Below, one piece after another: positions 33,968 through 44,431 of a stretch of DNA of 64,000 nucleotides (the first letter of the stretch is position 1; every line of letters starts with the position of its first letter). Below the pieces are notes generated by a model. The model had not been told where the DNA came from and did not search any database. It was given only the letters and a program-made list of their open reading frames with translations. The stretch lies in assembly GCA_012656075.1 (NCBI GenBank), contig JAAKBF010000076.1:62001-126000 (forward strand), read 5' to 3'. Source of the stretch: Phytophthora hibernalis. Taxonomy: Eukaryota; Oomycota; Peronosporomycetes; Peronosporales; Peronosporaceae. The position numbers and the translations under genes were made by a program.

Positions 33968-35309
33968 TGCGGATGCAGAGCTAGCGACATCCTCCCATGC
34001 TTTTCCACGTCGCCGTGCTCAGCAGCGTATGGAGCGTACCTAGTGATAGCATACAAAAGTACTAGGTCTTGCTCCTCGGTGAATTTCCCACGTGTGCTTC
34101 GCTTTGACTTGGCGGCTTTGGCAGATACTTTAGCAGGAGACTGCTCGCCAGAAGAGGGGGGTCGCTTGGAACGGGCGGGTTGACGGTGGTAGAAGAAGGA
34201 GGAGGGAGCTCGGTGACGTCTTCAGGTGGCATGAGCCTGGTGCTGAGGGGGAAATGGGAGTAGTAGAAATAGCCAATAAAAAGCCTAGTCATGTTGTAAG
34301 AGCTCTTACGACTTTCTTGGAGAATCCCGTACGTACACGACTGCCATTCTACGAGATCGAGCACATAGAGAGTACACTGTGCGTTTCTTTGTCTCCATCT
34401 CGTAAAATACGAGTTTGCTAACATCCCCTAATGAGACTGTCGTAAAAGTTCGCTTGCTATATGCCGGTACAGTGCTACCCTCGTTATGCGCGGTGGGTTT
34501 GGCAAAGCGGATTAAATATAGAAAAAGAAAAATGCAGCGATTTGTTTTTAAATAGCAAGGATTTCAAAAAGCGGATTTGACGGGGTATTGAATTGTCGAG
34601 GTGCGCATAACGAGGGGTAACACTGTACTAGTAAAAGTTTTCAAAATTCAAGGACATTTTTAGTTTTTACGATCGTATAAAGAAAATACATACAATTTCC
34701 AAGTTATTTCAGAATATTTGAATTTAGTTTTACCACTGTCGCATTGAATCGGTGTCTTACTGAACCCGAACTTTACGATCCAATCAGCATACGCATAGCG
34801 TCACAAACACCGACAATAGGTCGGATCATTTCCAGACAGAGAAAGTACTTTTCTGAGAAACCAGTACTTTGAAGTACATTTTTTATTTTATTTTCCGAGC
34901 CCTGGATTAAATAGATGTGGACGGGTCATGTTTACAGCACTCAACACAGGAAATTCCCTGCACACACTTAGAAGTCCTCACCGCTCCTCCTGTCGAGCTC
35001 TTCAACGTTTCACGACAAATTCCTGGTAGTTTTTAACAACGTATTACACCTAGAGTCCACGTCATTCACCTCAGCCTTGGATAAAAATGTCCAGCGCTCG
35101 CACAACCTTCACGGGTTCCTGGATGCCTTCAGCCAAGTTTCAACCACTGTAAAAGATTCAATGATGATAATAGCAATGTCAAGCAATTTCAAGCTTGTAT
35201 GTTTTCTGGAAAGAATTTTTACCGCCCTGCCGCAAAGATCTTTTACAATATTGCTCATCGCAATCTCAGACCAGAACGTGGATGAAAGTGGGCTTTCTGA
35301 ATAATATGT
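33968..35309. other. No gene recognised
   Basis: A minus-strand frame at 34424-34062 has a Pro/Ser-rich tail without known domains. The rest is AT-rich. A short block shared with 23.59 kb (TCGGATCATTTCCAGACAGA) occurs at about 34816. Confidence 0.4.
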
Positions 35310-35361
35310 TGTTCATTCATCGGTGCGCACCATAATATTATCGCACACCGATAAATGAACA
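35310..35361. repeat. Imperfect 19-bp inverted repeat
   Basis: 35310-35328 and 35343-35361 pair at 17 of 19 positions around a 14-nt AT-rich loop (TGTTCATTCATCGGTG facing CACCGATAAATGAACA). It lies upstream of the piggyBac-type gene and might be related to its left end; no TTAA duplication could be assigned. Confidence 0.6.
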
Positions 35362-36353
35362 GCACTCATCTTTTAGCCTTCAACGCGTTTATACTTCCCG
35401 CACTCTGGCGCTTAGTCTTGGCCGCACAGGAAATCGCGTTCGCTGGTCCTCTTCATGGGAGGTAAAAATGATTGATCTACATGTACTGCAAGCTTTTGAC
35501 CTTAAACCCACACACTTACACATTGTTTTTGACAACATGTGTGAAAAAGGAACGATTCGCCTGTTTCCACACATGTTGTGTATACTACATGTTAAAGACA
35601 CTGAAATGCACAGGGTTAGGACTTAAAAACTCACAAAACTCCACCTTTGTGCAAGAGAAAGGTACTAAGACTGTCGCAATGATTGCTGACTTTGACCTCG
35701 TGGGAATCTACCGCCCGCCACTCATTTCGAGTCATTCGAGAAAAAGCGGAGAGAGGGAAAGATAATAACACGTCGCGAGACACGCAGCGAGTTGAGGCGT
35801 TCCGCGCAACCCTACAAGGCAGAACGCGGTGGACGCGCAGACGAAGGTGGGCCCGCAGACGACGGTGGACGCGCAGACGACGTTGGATGGCCCGCTGACG
35901 ACGTCTGTGGGCCCGCAGACGATGTATCCCGCGCGCTCGATTGCAGCGCCCCTCGCCGCCCTCCGGTTGGCAAGACTGCTTCATATATTGCAGCCGCCAA
36001 GAAACTGAGGAAGGAACGCCTCGCAGTCGAGGCGGCTGCCAAGAAAAACCGGGGAAGAAAAAGATGTCCAAGACGCAGCGTGCAGCCTTGGCAAGAGAGG
36101 CCAAAGGCAAAGGAAGCAAGAGCCGTTGCGCGTGATGAGGCCATTGCGGCGCGAGGTTCTGCGGATAAGGCGAGGAAACGCGCACGCATGGCTGTTGAGG
36201 ACGTTCGAGAGGCCGAAGCACGCGAAGAAGTCCTACGGCAGGTGAATATTTGGAAGCAGAAGTCCTCGGCGAAGTCACGCGCTGCGAAGAAGCGCAAGAC
36301 AACCAGTTCACACCTGACAAGGTCGGAGAAGAATGGAGATTCTGACGACGAGA

Positions 36354-36451
36354 GTATGTCATCCGCGGCAGTGTATGCAAATATCCACATGCTGTATATA
36401 CAACATGGGCCCTACTGACTGATGTTGTATATGACGTGTTTCTTTCTACAG
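36354..36451 (+). other. Intron 1 of piggyBac-type gene, with palindromic stem around branch point
   Basis: GTATGT donor, CTACAG acceptor. ATATACAACAT and ATGTTGTATAT (11-bp perfect arms) flank a loop containing the branch-like CTGAC. Confidence 0.65.
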
Positions 36452-36511
36452 GTCAGCTGCGTCATCAGACGAAGTCCCAGTACCGCCCCCGAACAGAACT
36501 CAAACTGCCAG

Positions 36512-36593
36512 GTGTGTAATTTGTGGTATGGTGTAAATACTACATGTGAGAGCTAACTTATGTTGTATATTGACACATAGTGTATGCTGACAG
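36512..36593 (+). other. Intron 2 of piggyBac-type gene, with palindromic stem around branch point
   Basis: GTGTGT donor, CTGACAG acceptor. AATACTACAT and ATGTTGTAT flank a loop with the branch-like CTAAC; one mismatch in the stem. Confidence 0.6.
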
Positions 36594-37049
36594 GGTGCTA
36601 AATATGGGTTCAATTGATCCAGCCATACATGCTGCTACAACTGTGGAGGGACCTGCGGAAGACGACGACGAGGGGGATGAACTCTGATGAGGATGGTGAA
36701 GGCGTGGGTTCGGACGCCTGGTACATCGAGGAGGAAGGATTGCCTGCTGAAAGTGTGGAAGTTGCTCAAGCATTCCTGGATGACAGAGGACTGCCTAACG
36801 AAGTTGCTGAGGACGACATGTCCAGTGACAGTGACGGTGGTTTGGATGGTGTTGCCATTCTGAATCGCCAGAAGAGAGCCGCCCAGAGAAAGCGCGAGCG
36901 GGATCACTTGAAAGCCTCGATCGAAAAGCTGCCTCGCGACTGGAGAACTACTGCAATGAATTGGGATTCGCTGACGAAAGATGAGATGCGGGTGCTTGCG
37001 CAGGACGAGGAAGCGCTGAAGAAGATGCGCGGGGACGGGTGGGAGTTCG

Positions 37050-37125
37050 GTCAGTCGTTTGGTTCGAGGGATATGTTGTATATACAACATGTACTAACGT
37101 GAACCATGTTGTATGATACGTCTAG
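37050..37125 (+). other. Intron 3 of piggyBac-type gene, with palindromic stem around branch point
   Basis: GTCAGT donor, GTCTAG acceptor. ATACAACATG and CATGTTGTAT are a perfect 10-bp stem around a 13-nt loop with CTAAC. An additional perfect 18-bp palindrome ATGTTGTATATACAACAT is at 37073-37090. Confidence 0.68.
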
Positions 37126-37828
37126 ATACTGCATCGCATCCGGAAAGGACCGAGGCATACCCTGGGCTGTACGGTGGAGACCACGGGCCCTCAGAGGATG
37201 TGCTTGAAGTGGCTGAGTCGCCGTTACAACTGTTTTCTTCTTCATACCTCGTCGGCTTTGGCGTCGCATTGCTACGGAGAGCAACCGCTACCACCACCAG
37301 AATCTCAACGATCGGGTTGACCAAATTTACGCCAAGCGCTCTGAGGAGGATGAAGAGGTGACCCGAGAGACAGTGTTGGATCGGGAGACAAAGAAGCACA
37401 AGAAGATCGTGCCGGACGACATTGTGCACTGTATCGGGCTGTTGGTAGCGAGAATTCTATGCCCCACAAGCGCGCCGCTTTGCTGATCACTGGGCAAGGA
37501 CGCCAGTTGGAGCGGTCCCCAAGGGTACATTTGAGAGCGTCATGGGTAAGTCGCGCTTTGAGCGTGTCATGCAGAATCTCCATTTTACGGACAATGCGGA
37601 CGCCCGAGCTGAAACGGATCGCGCATGGAAGGTCCGCTCAGTCATGGACACCTTGCAGCAGACATTTGGAAGGGGTTTCATGGTTCCTCCTGTACTCTCT
37701 TTTGACGAAGCAATGATTCCGTCACGAAGCCGCCACAAAGTGACCAGACAATTCATGAAGGACAAGCCCCACAGATGGGGAACAAAGCTGTTTATGACGT
37801 GCTGCGCGAAGACTGCATATTGTCTGCG

Positions 37829-37951
37829 GTACGTGCACTAATGTTTCTTGCGAGCCTTCACCACGGAGGCCGCAATTTGTTTTGGCCAAGTCTCACATGT
37901 TGTATACGACCCCCTGTGATTTGTTTTGTTTGTTGTATATACTACATGAAG
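37829..37951 (+). other. Intron 4 of piggyBac-type gene, with related palindromic arms
   Basis: GTACGT donor; acceptor ATGAAG, a less common AAG end that restores the frame between CLR and LEVYCGT. CATGTTGTATA (about 37895) faces TATACTACATG (about 37938) with one mismatch. Confidence 0.55.
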
Positions 37952-38767
37952 CCTCGAAGTATACTGTGGGACGAACCAGCACACGGACGAGCTGGGAGGC
38001 GGACCGCCGAACCAATTTTCTGCTGACCCTAACTCTGGCCCTGCAGCAGTTATCCGGAATCTGCATGAGGTTCTTCCTGCTCCAGAAGAAGGCGTATACC
38101 ACACGGTGGTGACGGATCGCTTTTATACTTCAATCCAGCTAGCGCTGCAACTTCTGGCCCGGAATGTTTACACGGTTGGCACCATACAAACGAACAAGAA
38201 AGGGTTCCCACCAAGCCTAATTTCGGCGGACGCATCTCGCCCAGCACATATTGCGCGAGGCACCAGCACGACGGCTGTAGCGAAATGCTGCGACCTCCTG
38301 CAAGTGATGCTTTGGTGGGACCGCCTTCCTGTCTATCTTCTTTCAACCGGCCACAGCACATTCATCGAGACATGTTTACGTTTTGTGGGTGCCCATTATG
38401 ATGGTTGGTATCTAACTTATTGTATTGTATGTATGTATGAATGGATAAAGGACGACAACTGACCGGTGGTGAGAGGGCTATCATACCCTGTCCATCAGCA
38501 ATGCGTGAATATCATCGCTAGATAGGCGGGGTAGACATTCATGACCAGTTGCGCCTGCAGCGTTACTCTCTGCAACTGTCCGCGCGCTTTCGAAAGTACT
38601 ACAAGACAATCTTCTTGGGCCTCGTGGATATGGCGATCGTGAACGCATACATCGTCTATCGCGAGGCCCAGAAGCTGATAGGTGAACGTGCTGCTGATCA
38701 TGATGAATTTCTGACAGAGTTGCAGGCACAACTTCTACAAGTCACTGCTGCCGACTTCATTGATAAG

Positions 38768-38841
38768 GTATATCCTACGTGTTTGCTGGCAATCTTGTTG
38801 TACATGTTGTATATTGACTGACTTGTTTTGATGTTGTTCAG
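38768..38841 (+). other. Intron 6 of piggyBac-type gene, single half-motif
   Basis: GTATAT donor, TTCAG acceptor. Contains ACATGTTGTATATTGACTGAC, one arm of the shared motif next to the branch-like CTGAC. Confidence 0.6.
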
Positions 38842-39408
38842 ATATTCTCACCCGGGCTGTTCGATCAAAATCGAAACGCAGTTTCGGTTGAGCACAAGTT
38901 GACAGAGTTCCCAGAGTGGACGCGAGTCCGAGAGGGAGTCCGGAAGCGCCCACAGCACCAGTGCAAGGTCTGTTCGATTCGAAAGCTGAAAGTTGAGCAA
39001 CGAAGTGCTACAAGATTCTACTGCAAGGCATGCAGCGAGGGCAATAGGCGGTAAGTTTATGCACAGCAAGTTCTGTGGATCGTTCGCCTAGTATGTTTGT
39101 GTTTGTCTAGCGTCTACCTTTGCAATCGTATTCGGCCGAACCACTACCCAGGGAACACCATGACATGCCACCAAATCTGGCATGTCATGTGGAAGAACGG
39201 ACAAGAGCGTCCGCACCCTCGTGTGGGCCACGATATTCAGATGCGAGGTCTCGGAAAGAAGCGCCGATGTGCTGCCGGCGGTGGAGAAGGTAGCGGCGAC
39301 AGCGGTGCTGAGGGAAGCGACGGAGAGGGTGGCGGCGCGGGCGGTCGTGCCAGCGGCGGCGAGGGCGGTCGTGCCACCGGTGAGGAGGGAAGAAGTGACA
39401 AAGAGTGA

Positions 39409-40122
39409 AGTTTTTCGTTACATAGCTAACCGGGTCAAAACTTTTCCGTTGCAATCATTGTTAACGTTACGCATAGCCAATACATTGTGTGTGAAGTCTG
39501 TTCAGATCCAGTAAAAAGGACATATCCAACATATATGCTATACGCCCTGTCAGAATTCGTTGCTATAGTGTGGGTGCCTATGACAACATGGAGGTGCATA
39601 GTGCTGCAAATAAGTTCGTAATCATTGTATCACCAGTCAGGTGATCTTCCCGCAGAACATAAAATCGTATCGTACTTTTTTCATCCTTTACAAATTTCTA
39701 GTATAGTCTGTTTTTAACAAGTAGTATATACAACATGCTGTGTTGTAGAAAGGAAGGAATTTTCCGTAAGTGTGGGGGGTTAACTCGATCTTCGCTACCA
39801 ATAAATAAATACTTTGAAGTACTGATGTTTTAAACGATCTCTACAGGGTGGTAAAAAGTGTTTTTCTTTCCAAAACGTACAAGCTACATCATTGAATTTT
39901 TAGAGTGGTTGAAACTTTGCTGAAGTCCTCCAGGTACACGTGAAGGTTGTGCGAGCGTTGGTCTTTTCAATCGAGTAGCCATCAGATAAGATGTACAGCT
40001 CGGAAATGGAAAGTGAAGCAGATTCTCTCGGGGAAATGAAAATAATGAATACTAGTTGCCTTTTAAAACCAGCCGAGAGTAACCCCAAACTGAATCCATT
40101 CCTTTTCTCTTGTTCGGTGATA
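39409..40122. other. No gene; 3' flank of two convergent genes
   Basis: AT-rich. Contains one more copy of the piggyBac-associated motif (TAGTATATACAACATGC, about 39722), outside the predicted exons. Confidence 0.5.
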
Positions 40123-40784
40123 TTATTGAGCCCGTTTGAACTCCCTCGCTTGCTTGTTACTCCACATCTTCTGGAAATCATTAAAGTACTTGATGTTTTC
40201 CTGCCCAGGCGCTGGATTCGTAAAACCTTTCAGCTTTAAATTCGCAAACACTTGCGGTGGCGTTAAATCGTCATAAAGCCAGGTATGTAGTCTCGCTTTC
40301 ATAATCTGATCAACAGTGTTCGGTGGTAGGTAGGACAACGGTGCATCTAGGTACTTCACGTAATACTGAAAGAAGTACGTGACGTAGCGTCTGTAGTTTA
40401 CGTCCTCTCTGCTCGTCACCTTCAACAATTTATGGACTTGATCGGGCTTCAGTCCAATGAATAAATACGTGTTCAGCTTTGCCTTCGCAATTAACGCGTC
40501 AGCAACCTTTGCAATAATTTCCGTCGGTGTGATCGCCCTCTCCTCGTCATTTTTCGATACGAATTCAGTAATATTGCTGAAATCAGGAAAACATTATTTG
40601 CTTCTCTTGATTCGTGTGACCGCAGGAATCTTTTGCTATGGTCAGCAGTCTGGCGCGCAGCCGAACGATCATCATGTTCACCAAACTTGGAGCCCTTAAT
40701 TTGGTTGTAGTCGACGGAGACTGTGCTGCCTGTAGCGGAGGTGACCGCGACTGCCAAAAATACCGAGATGCAGCGCAACCGCAT
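40123..40784 (-). CDS. RxLR-dEER type secreted effector, one frame break
   Basis: The ATG at 40784 is chosen because it opens a signal peptide (about residues 1-20); the frame stays open upstream only by chance. RFLR is at residues 52-55. A one-base change in the TTTT run near 40590 shifts the frame, and the dEER-like DEER follows at once in the new frame, so the break falls between the two motifs. The C-terminal part has a helical module with NYRRYVTYFFQYYVKYLD, LPPNTVDQIMKARLHTWL and TPPQVFAN, closely resembling the repeat module of the effector at 27.2 kb. The stop is at 40123-40125. About 220 residues in all, usual for the class. It is presumably secreted and delivered into host cells; the target is unknown. 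Confidence 0.82.
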
Positions 40785-42097
40785 GACAGAAGTTCTACTT
40801 GACCCTTTCGAGGAAAATCTTGAAGTGATCGTTGCTAGACAGGAACTCTGGATTGCGATCGTCGGAACAACCTTTTCGTAGCATTGATTGGCTTTCATTG
40901 GAACGATGTGCGGTAAGTCCATCTCATGATTACATGTGCTGCACGTTCCGACTCGAAGCGGTGGAGGTAAGATGGGGTACTGTACCGACCCGTATGCATT
41001 GTAAGCTCGAGGTAAGATGTGATGTAAGCATTGTATTGTGCTTTGCAGATGTTTTTGCAAAACGGGCTATTTAAACTGAGTTTTGCAAATATGCGAAGTC
41101 TTAATTACGACTTGTCAGCTTTATTAAAAGTCTGTTGTATGCCAGTACAAAAGAGAATTACAGCCAGACGCTAGAATTAAGGCCAGTGAATCCAGAAATG
41201 CCCTTTCAAAAGCGCGTGTTTAGCTACGTAAACACCCCTGTTATATTATTAGTATTATAATACTTGCAGGAGCTACAAGATCATCGTTTGACAAAGTCAA
41301 CAACGAAACGTATCGCCCTTGACAATCTGCCACTTTACCTCAAAAAGCCATCGCAAGAGCTGTTGTAAAGCGGAGTATTATTGTTCTTCGCCAATGCGTT
41401 CATTAAATGTTTCTTGTCTTAGAAGATCAGAGCTTGTTACAGTATGCAGATAACTAGAATCATTAGTACTAGCCAATAAAGAAAAATCGCAGCATACCGC
41501 TCTATGAAAGTAACGATTCAGTGCCCGAGACCAAACGGAACAATGTGATACTGGAGCCCCGAGGGCGGCGTGCAGTTGCCCTCGCTGTTATTACGGCGAT
41601 CTTCACCCCCACCTAGACCGCCCCACAACCACCCACGAGAACGTCGTATGCCGATGGAAGCCCTACACGATACGAGAGGCGCGCGCCTTGCGGGTCTTAC
41701 TGATCAATTTGCGCGTGGCGTCAGAGCACTTGCAGGCCTCGCGGATAGCCGCATAGACGTAGCACGTAGTACGACACTTCAGCAGACTGTTGTACGAATA
41801 GAGAGAGCAGGTTAGTCGACGCCGGCGGCGCGATCTCCGCGGAGCTTCCGCAAGGAAGGAGGCAGGTCGCTTTTACGCACTTCGTAAAAGAATATTCGTT
41901 GTAGCAGGTAGTAAATAAAGCAGAAAATAAGGCTCTGTTTTACCCAGGGCGACAAGTCGGTTTTAGAAATGATGAAGTCTGAAATAAAACTCTAAAATAG
42001 AGGTAAAAATATATGCAAACAACAATACTATTTACTTAAACAATTTCTATTAGTGTATTTGCTTAAAAGTAACAAACAACACACGTGACCAGTCAAA
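40785..42097. other. Intergenic, no gene supported
   Basis: A plus-strand frame at 41570-41815 (81 codons, Pro/Arg-rich then helical) is not recognisable and has weak support. The rest is AT-rich with no repeat found. Confidence 0.45.
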
Positions 42098-43854
42098 ATG
42101 GCGGATCTTGTCGTGGAGGTCGACACCGACGGCGCATTCGACGCCTCCGCTTCCAACGCAGAACAAGCGGAAGATTTGCGCCAGCAAGGCAATGAGTTGT
42201 TCAAGCGTCGACAGTTCCAGGAGGCGAAAACACTTTATTCTCGAGCTATTGCACTGCAAACAGCCAACCATTTGCTGTTCGGCAACCGATCCGCCGCTTG
42301 TCATCAGATTGGACAGCACCAAGAAGCTCTACAAGACGCAGAGAAGGCCATTGAGTTGGCTCGTACGTGGACAAAGGTACAGCTTCAAAAACTATTAAAT
42401 TGATGCAGTTGTGGCCTCATGATGCAAAATTGACAATTCCAGGGTCATCTTCGAAAAGCAGCGGCGTGCGAGGCGCTGCAGCTCTGGGACGACGCCGTCG
42501 CAGCTTATGAACAAGTTTTGAGTCTAGAGAGGGATACCTTATCGGCAGAGGCGAAGAAAGCGGCCTCGGGGCTGCGAAAACTCAAGTCAAAAATTGACAA
42601 GGCGGCGGTGAAGAAAGGGTTCCTGGCCGGCAGGAACAAGTCGAGTATTTACTCCGAGAAGGACGACATGGCTGAGGACTCGACCCAGCGGTCGTGGAAG
42701 TCGATGCTGAGGAGGCTGCTGGATGGCTGCAACAAGCGGGGCGTCAATAGTCAAGGAGAGAGTGTGGTGCTGGACGACGGAGTGTTCGCCAAGTTGTTGC
42801 AGGAGGACGAGTTCCAGCGGCTGATCTACCCCGGCATCCCAAAGGAGCAACTTGTCCACGCGCCGAAGAATCTGCAGACGCTGCTGGAGGATCCGTGGTA
42901 CGAGCAGGAACTATTGGCGTTGATACCCAAAGTGCAGGAGAAAGCTGCGAGCGTCTTGACAAACGTGAAGAAACGCGGTGCAGCTCTGGGCGACGTCATG
43001 GACCCGGCGACAGAACGAATGCTCCTTCCCCAGGTACTGCAGGAAGCGTTCGGTCGAGAGGTGCTGGCGATGGTCCATCGAGTGAACTATCAGAAGCACG
43101 TTAAACTGGCGAACGATGCGAGGCTGCTAGCGGACCCGAACTCGCACTTTGCAACTTGGGATCAGCTGGACGATGAGTTCCTGGACGAATTGTTAGTGAA
43201 AAGAAGCGACGTGCGCGGCGTGGCGGTCATGGATGAATTTATGGGCGAGGAGTGGACGCAGTTGCTGCTGAACGACGCGTTCCGAATGGCCAAGAATGGC
43301 TCTCTATTGTCTACAGCACCGAATGTCGATGCCAAGCACGTGCTGAGTCGACAATGTGCAGGGAACCAAACAGAGATTCTGCTAGGCGCGAACCTCCGCT
43401 TCGTTGAACATCAAGACTGCACAACGGCGTATCCAGCGCTAGCTGAGCTGATCGAGAAGATGCATGCGCTTCCCTACGAGATCAACAAGAAGCGGCCGGA
43501 AAGGGCGAGGTTGTGTGCCCAATTCGTTCACTGCACAGCCGTCCAGCAATTACCGGCCGGGCATCACCAACCGCTTCGTCTGGATTGTGGGGCAGGCGAC
43601 AAGGACAACGGATTTAAATTGACATGCATCTACTTTTTAATGCGGTCGAGTCGCGCGTAGCGGAGCAGAAGCGAACGACTCTCAAACTGCGAACGAGTCT
43701 AAGCGAAGACGCCGTCGTCCGGATGATCGACCCAAAACCCGACCGTCTCGTCGCCTTCCGAAGCCAATCCGTGTTCAACGAGATCACGGCCGTCCCCGAT
43801 AAGCAAGACCTCTTCTACCTCACGTTCTGGATCCACGGCCAAGACTTGCAATAG
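42098..43854 (+). CDS. TPR protein with a degenerate Egl9/prolyl-hydroxylase-like domain
   Basis: Exon 1 is 42098-42376, and a 66-bp intron (42377-42442, GTACAG...TCCAG) keeps frame. Residues about 22-150 form TPR repeats (QGNELFKRRQFQEAKTLYSR, ALQLWDDAVAAYEQVL). A helical middle part of about 170 residues follows, then a C-terminal region resembling the 2-oxoglutarate dioxygenase fold of Egl9/PHD enzymes: FKLTCIYFL matches the CIYYLN strand, and FRSQSVFNEITAV matches the strand with the distal His. The expected HxD is RLD, the distal His is Asn, and the 2OG-binding Arg is replaced by Leu, so catalysis is unlikely. A one-base loss in the TTTTT run near 43634 breaks the frame before the last 70 residues; the stop is at 43852-43854. 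It is probably a scaffold or binding protein. The fold assignment is from motif order only. Confidence 0.68.
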
Positions 43855-44431
43855 GAGACCGTCGTTGCGCTACTATTATAGCTGGAGTATTAAAGCTATA
43901 TGGATATGACCTAAGATAAATGAGCCTTTCCCAACCTCTTGGAGCAAGAACAAACGGGTGGTCAGCTCGCGTGAAGTAGCCGCCTCGTGTATGGATGCTT
44001 TAGGATGCCGCAACCGTGCCGTCATTTAATTGCCCCCGCTTGACTTCCATGCTGTGCAGGAAGAGGTAATATCTGAACGCTGCGCTCTCTGCGGCGGTTG
44101 CAGCTAAACGTGGTCGAAGATGTCCAGCGAATTCCAGCGAGATGCAAACGTTGCTGCCGAGTCACGCGTTGCTAACCTGTTAGTGTGGAGTAGCTTCGAA
44201 ATGTACCATGCACCGAAGCAGACGACTCCCGCGTAGCTTGCTTGCCACGATCAAGCAAAGCGCAGTAACTCAACGTGGCTACCTGCTTGAGCAGCCGTAG
44301 TCTTGTGCCTGAAAGACTAAAGATGAGCGACAACGTCGTTGTCTCGACGACGCAAGCGAACGAAAAACAAACTCCTTGTTCGGTTGATGTGACGGGTGTG
44401 ACTATGCTAGACTAGGTGGTTGCAACGGGTT
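43855..44431. other. Intergenic between convergent genes
   Basis: No open frame or repeat of note. Contains the 3' ends of the TPR gene and the bZIP gene. Confidence 0.55.

Larger units (their letters stand above)
35792..39408 (+). pseudogene. PiggyBac-type transposase gene, at least seven introns, frame breaks and a nonsense codon
   Basis: The N-terminal exon has an 18-bp minisatellite coding GRADDGGPADD-like repeats, then a basic coiled region. An acidic exon follows (36594-37049). The DDE_Tnp_1_7 core lies in 37126-38390, with LWRRIATESNRYHHQNL, SRFERVMQNLHFTDN, a catalytic-type LSFDEAMIPSRS, EVYCGTNQ and VVTDRFYTS (second Asp). It continues in 38465-38767 with GGVDIHDQLRLQRYS. The C-terminal Cys-rich zinc domain (CKVCS, YCKACS, CNRIRPNHYPGNTMTCHQIW) is split by an intron at 39051-39110. 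Other introns fit at 36354-36451, 36512-36593, 37050-37125, 37829-37951, about 38390-38463 and 38768-38841. The TAG at 38519-38521, in frame just before GGVDIHD, replaces an expected Trp codon. Several frame changes lie in 37.15-37.55 kb. The upstream limit is uncertain. Confidence 0.72.

Noticed and set aside
27200..40784. Other effector classes (Crinkler, NLP, elicitin)
   Set aside because: No LFLAK/HVLVVVP-type, GHRHDWE-type or elicitin cysteine pattern was seen in any frame.
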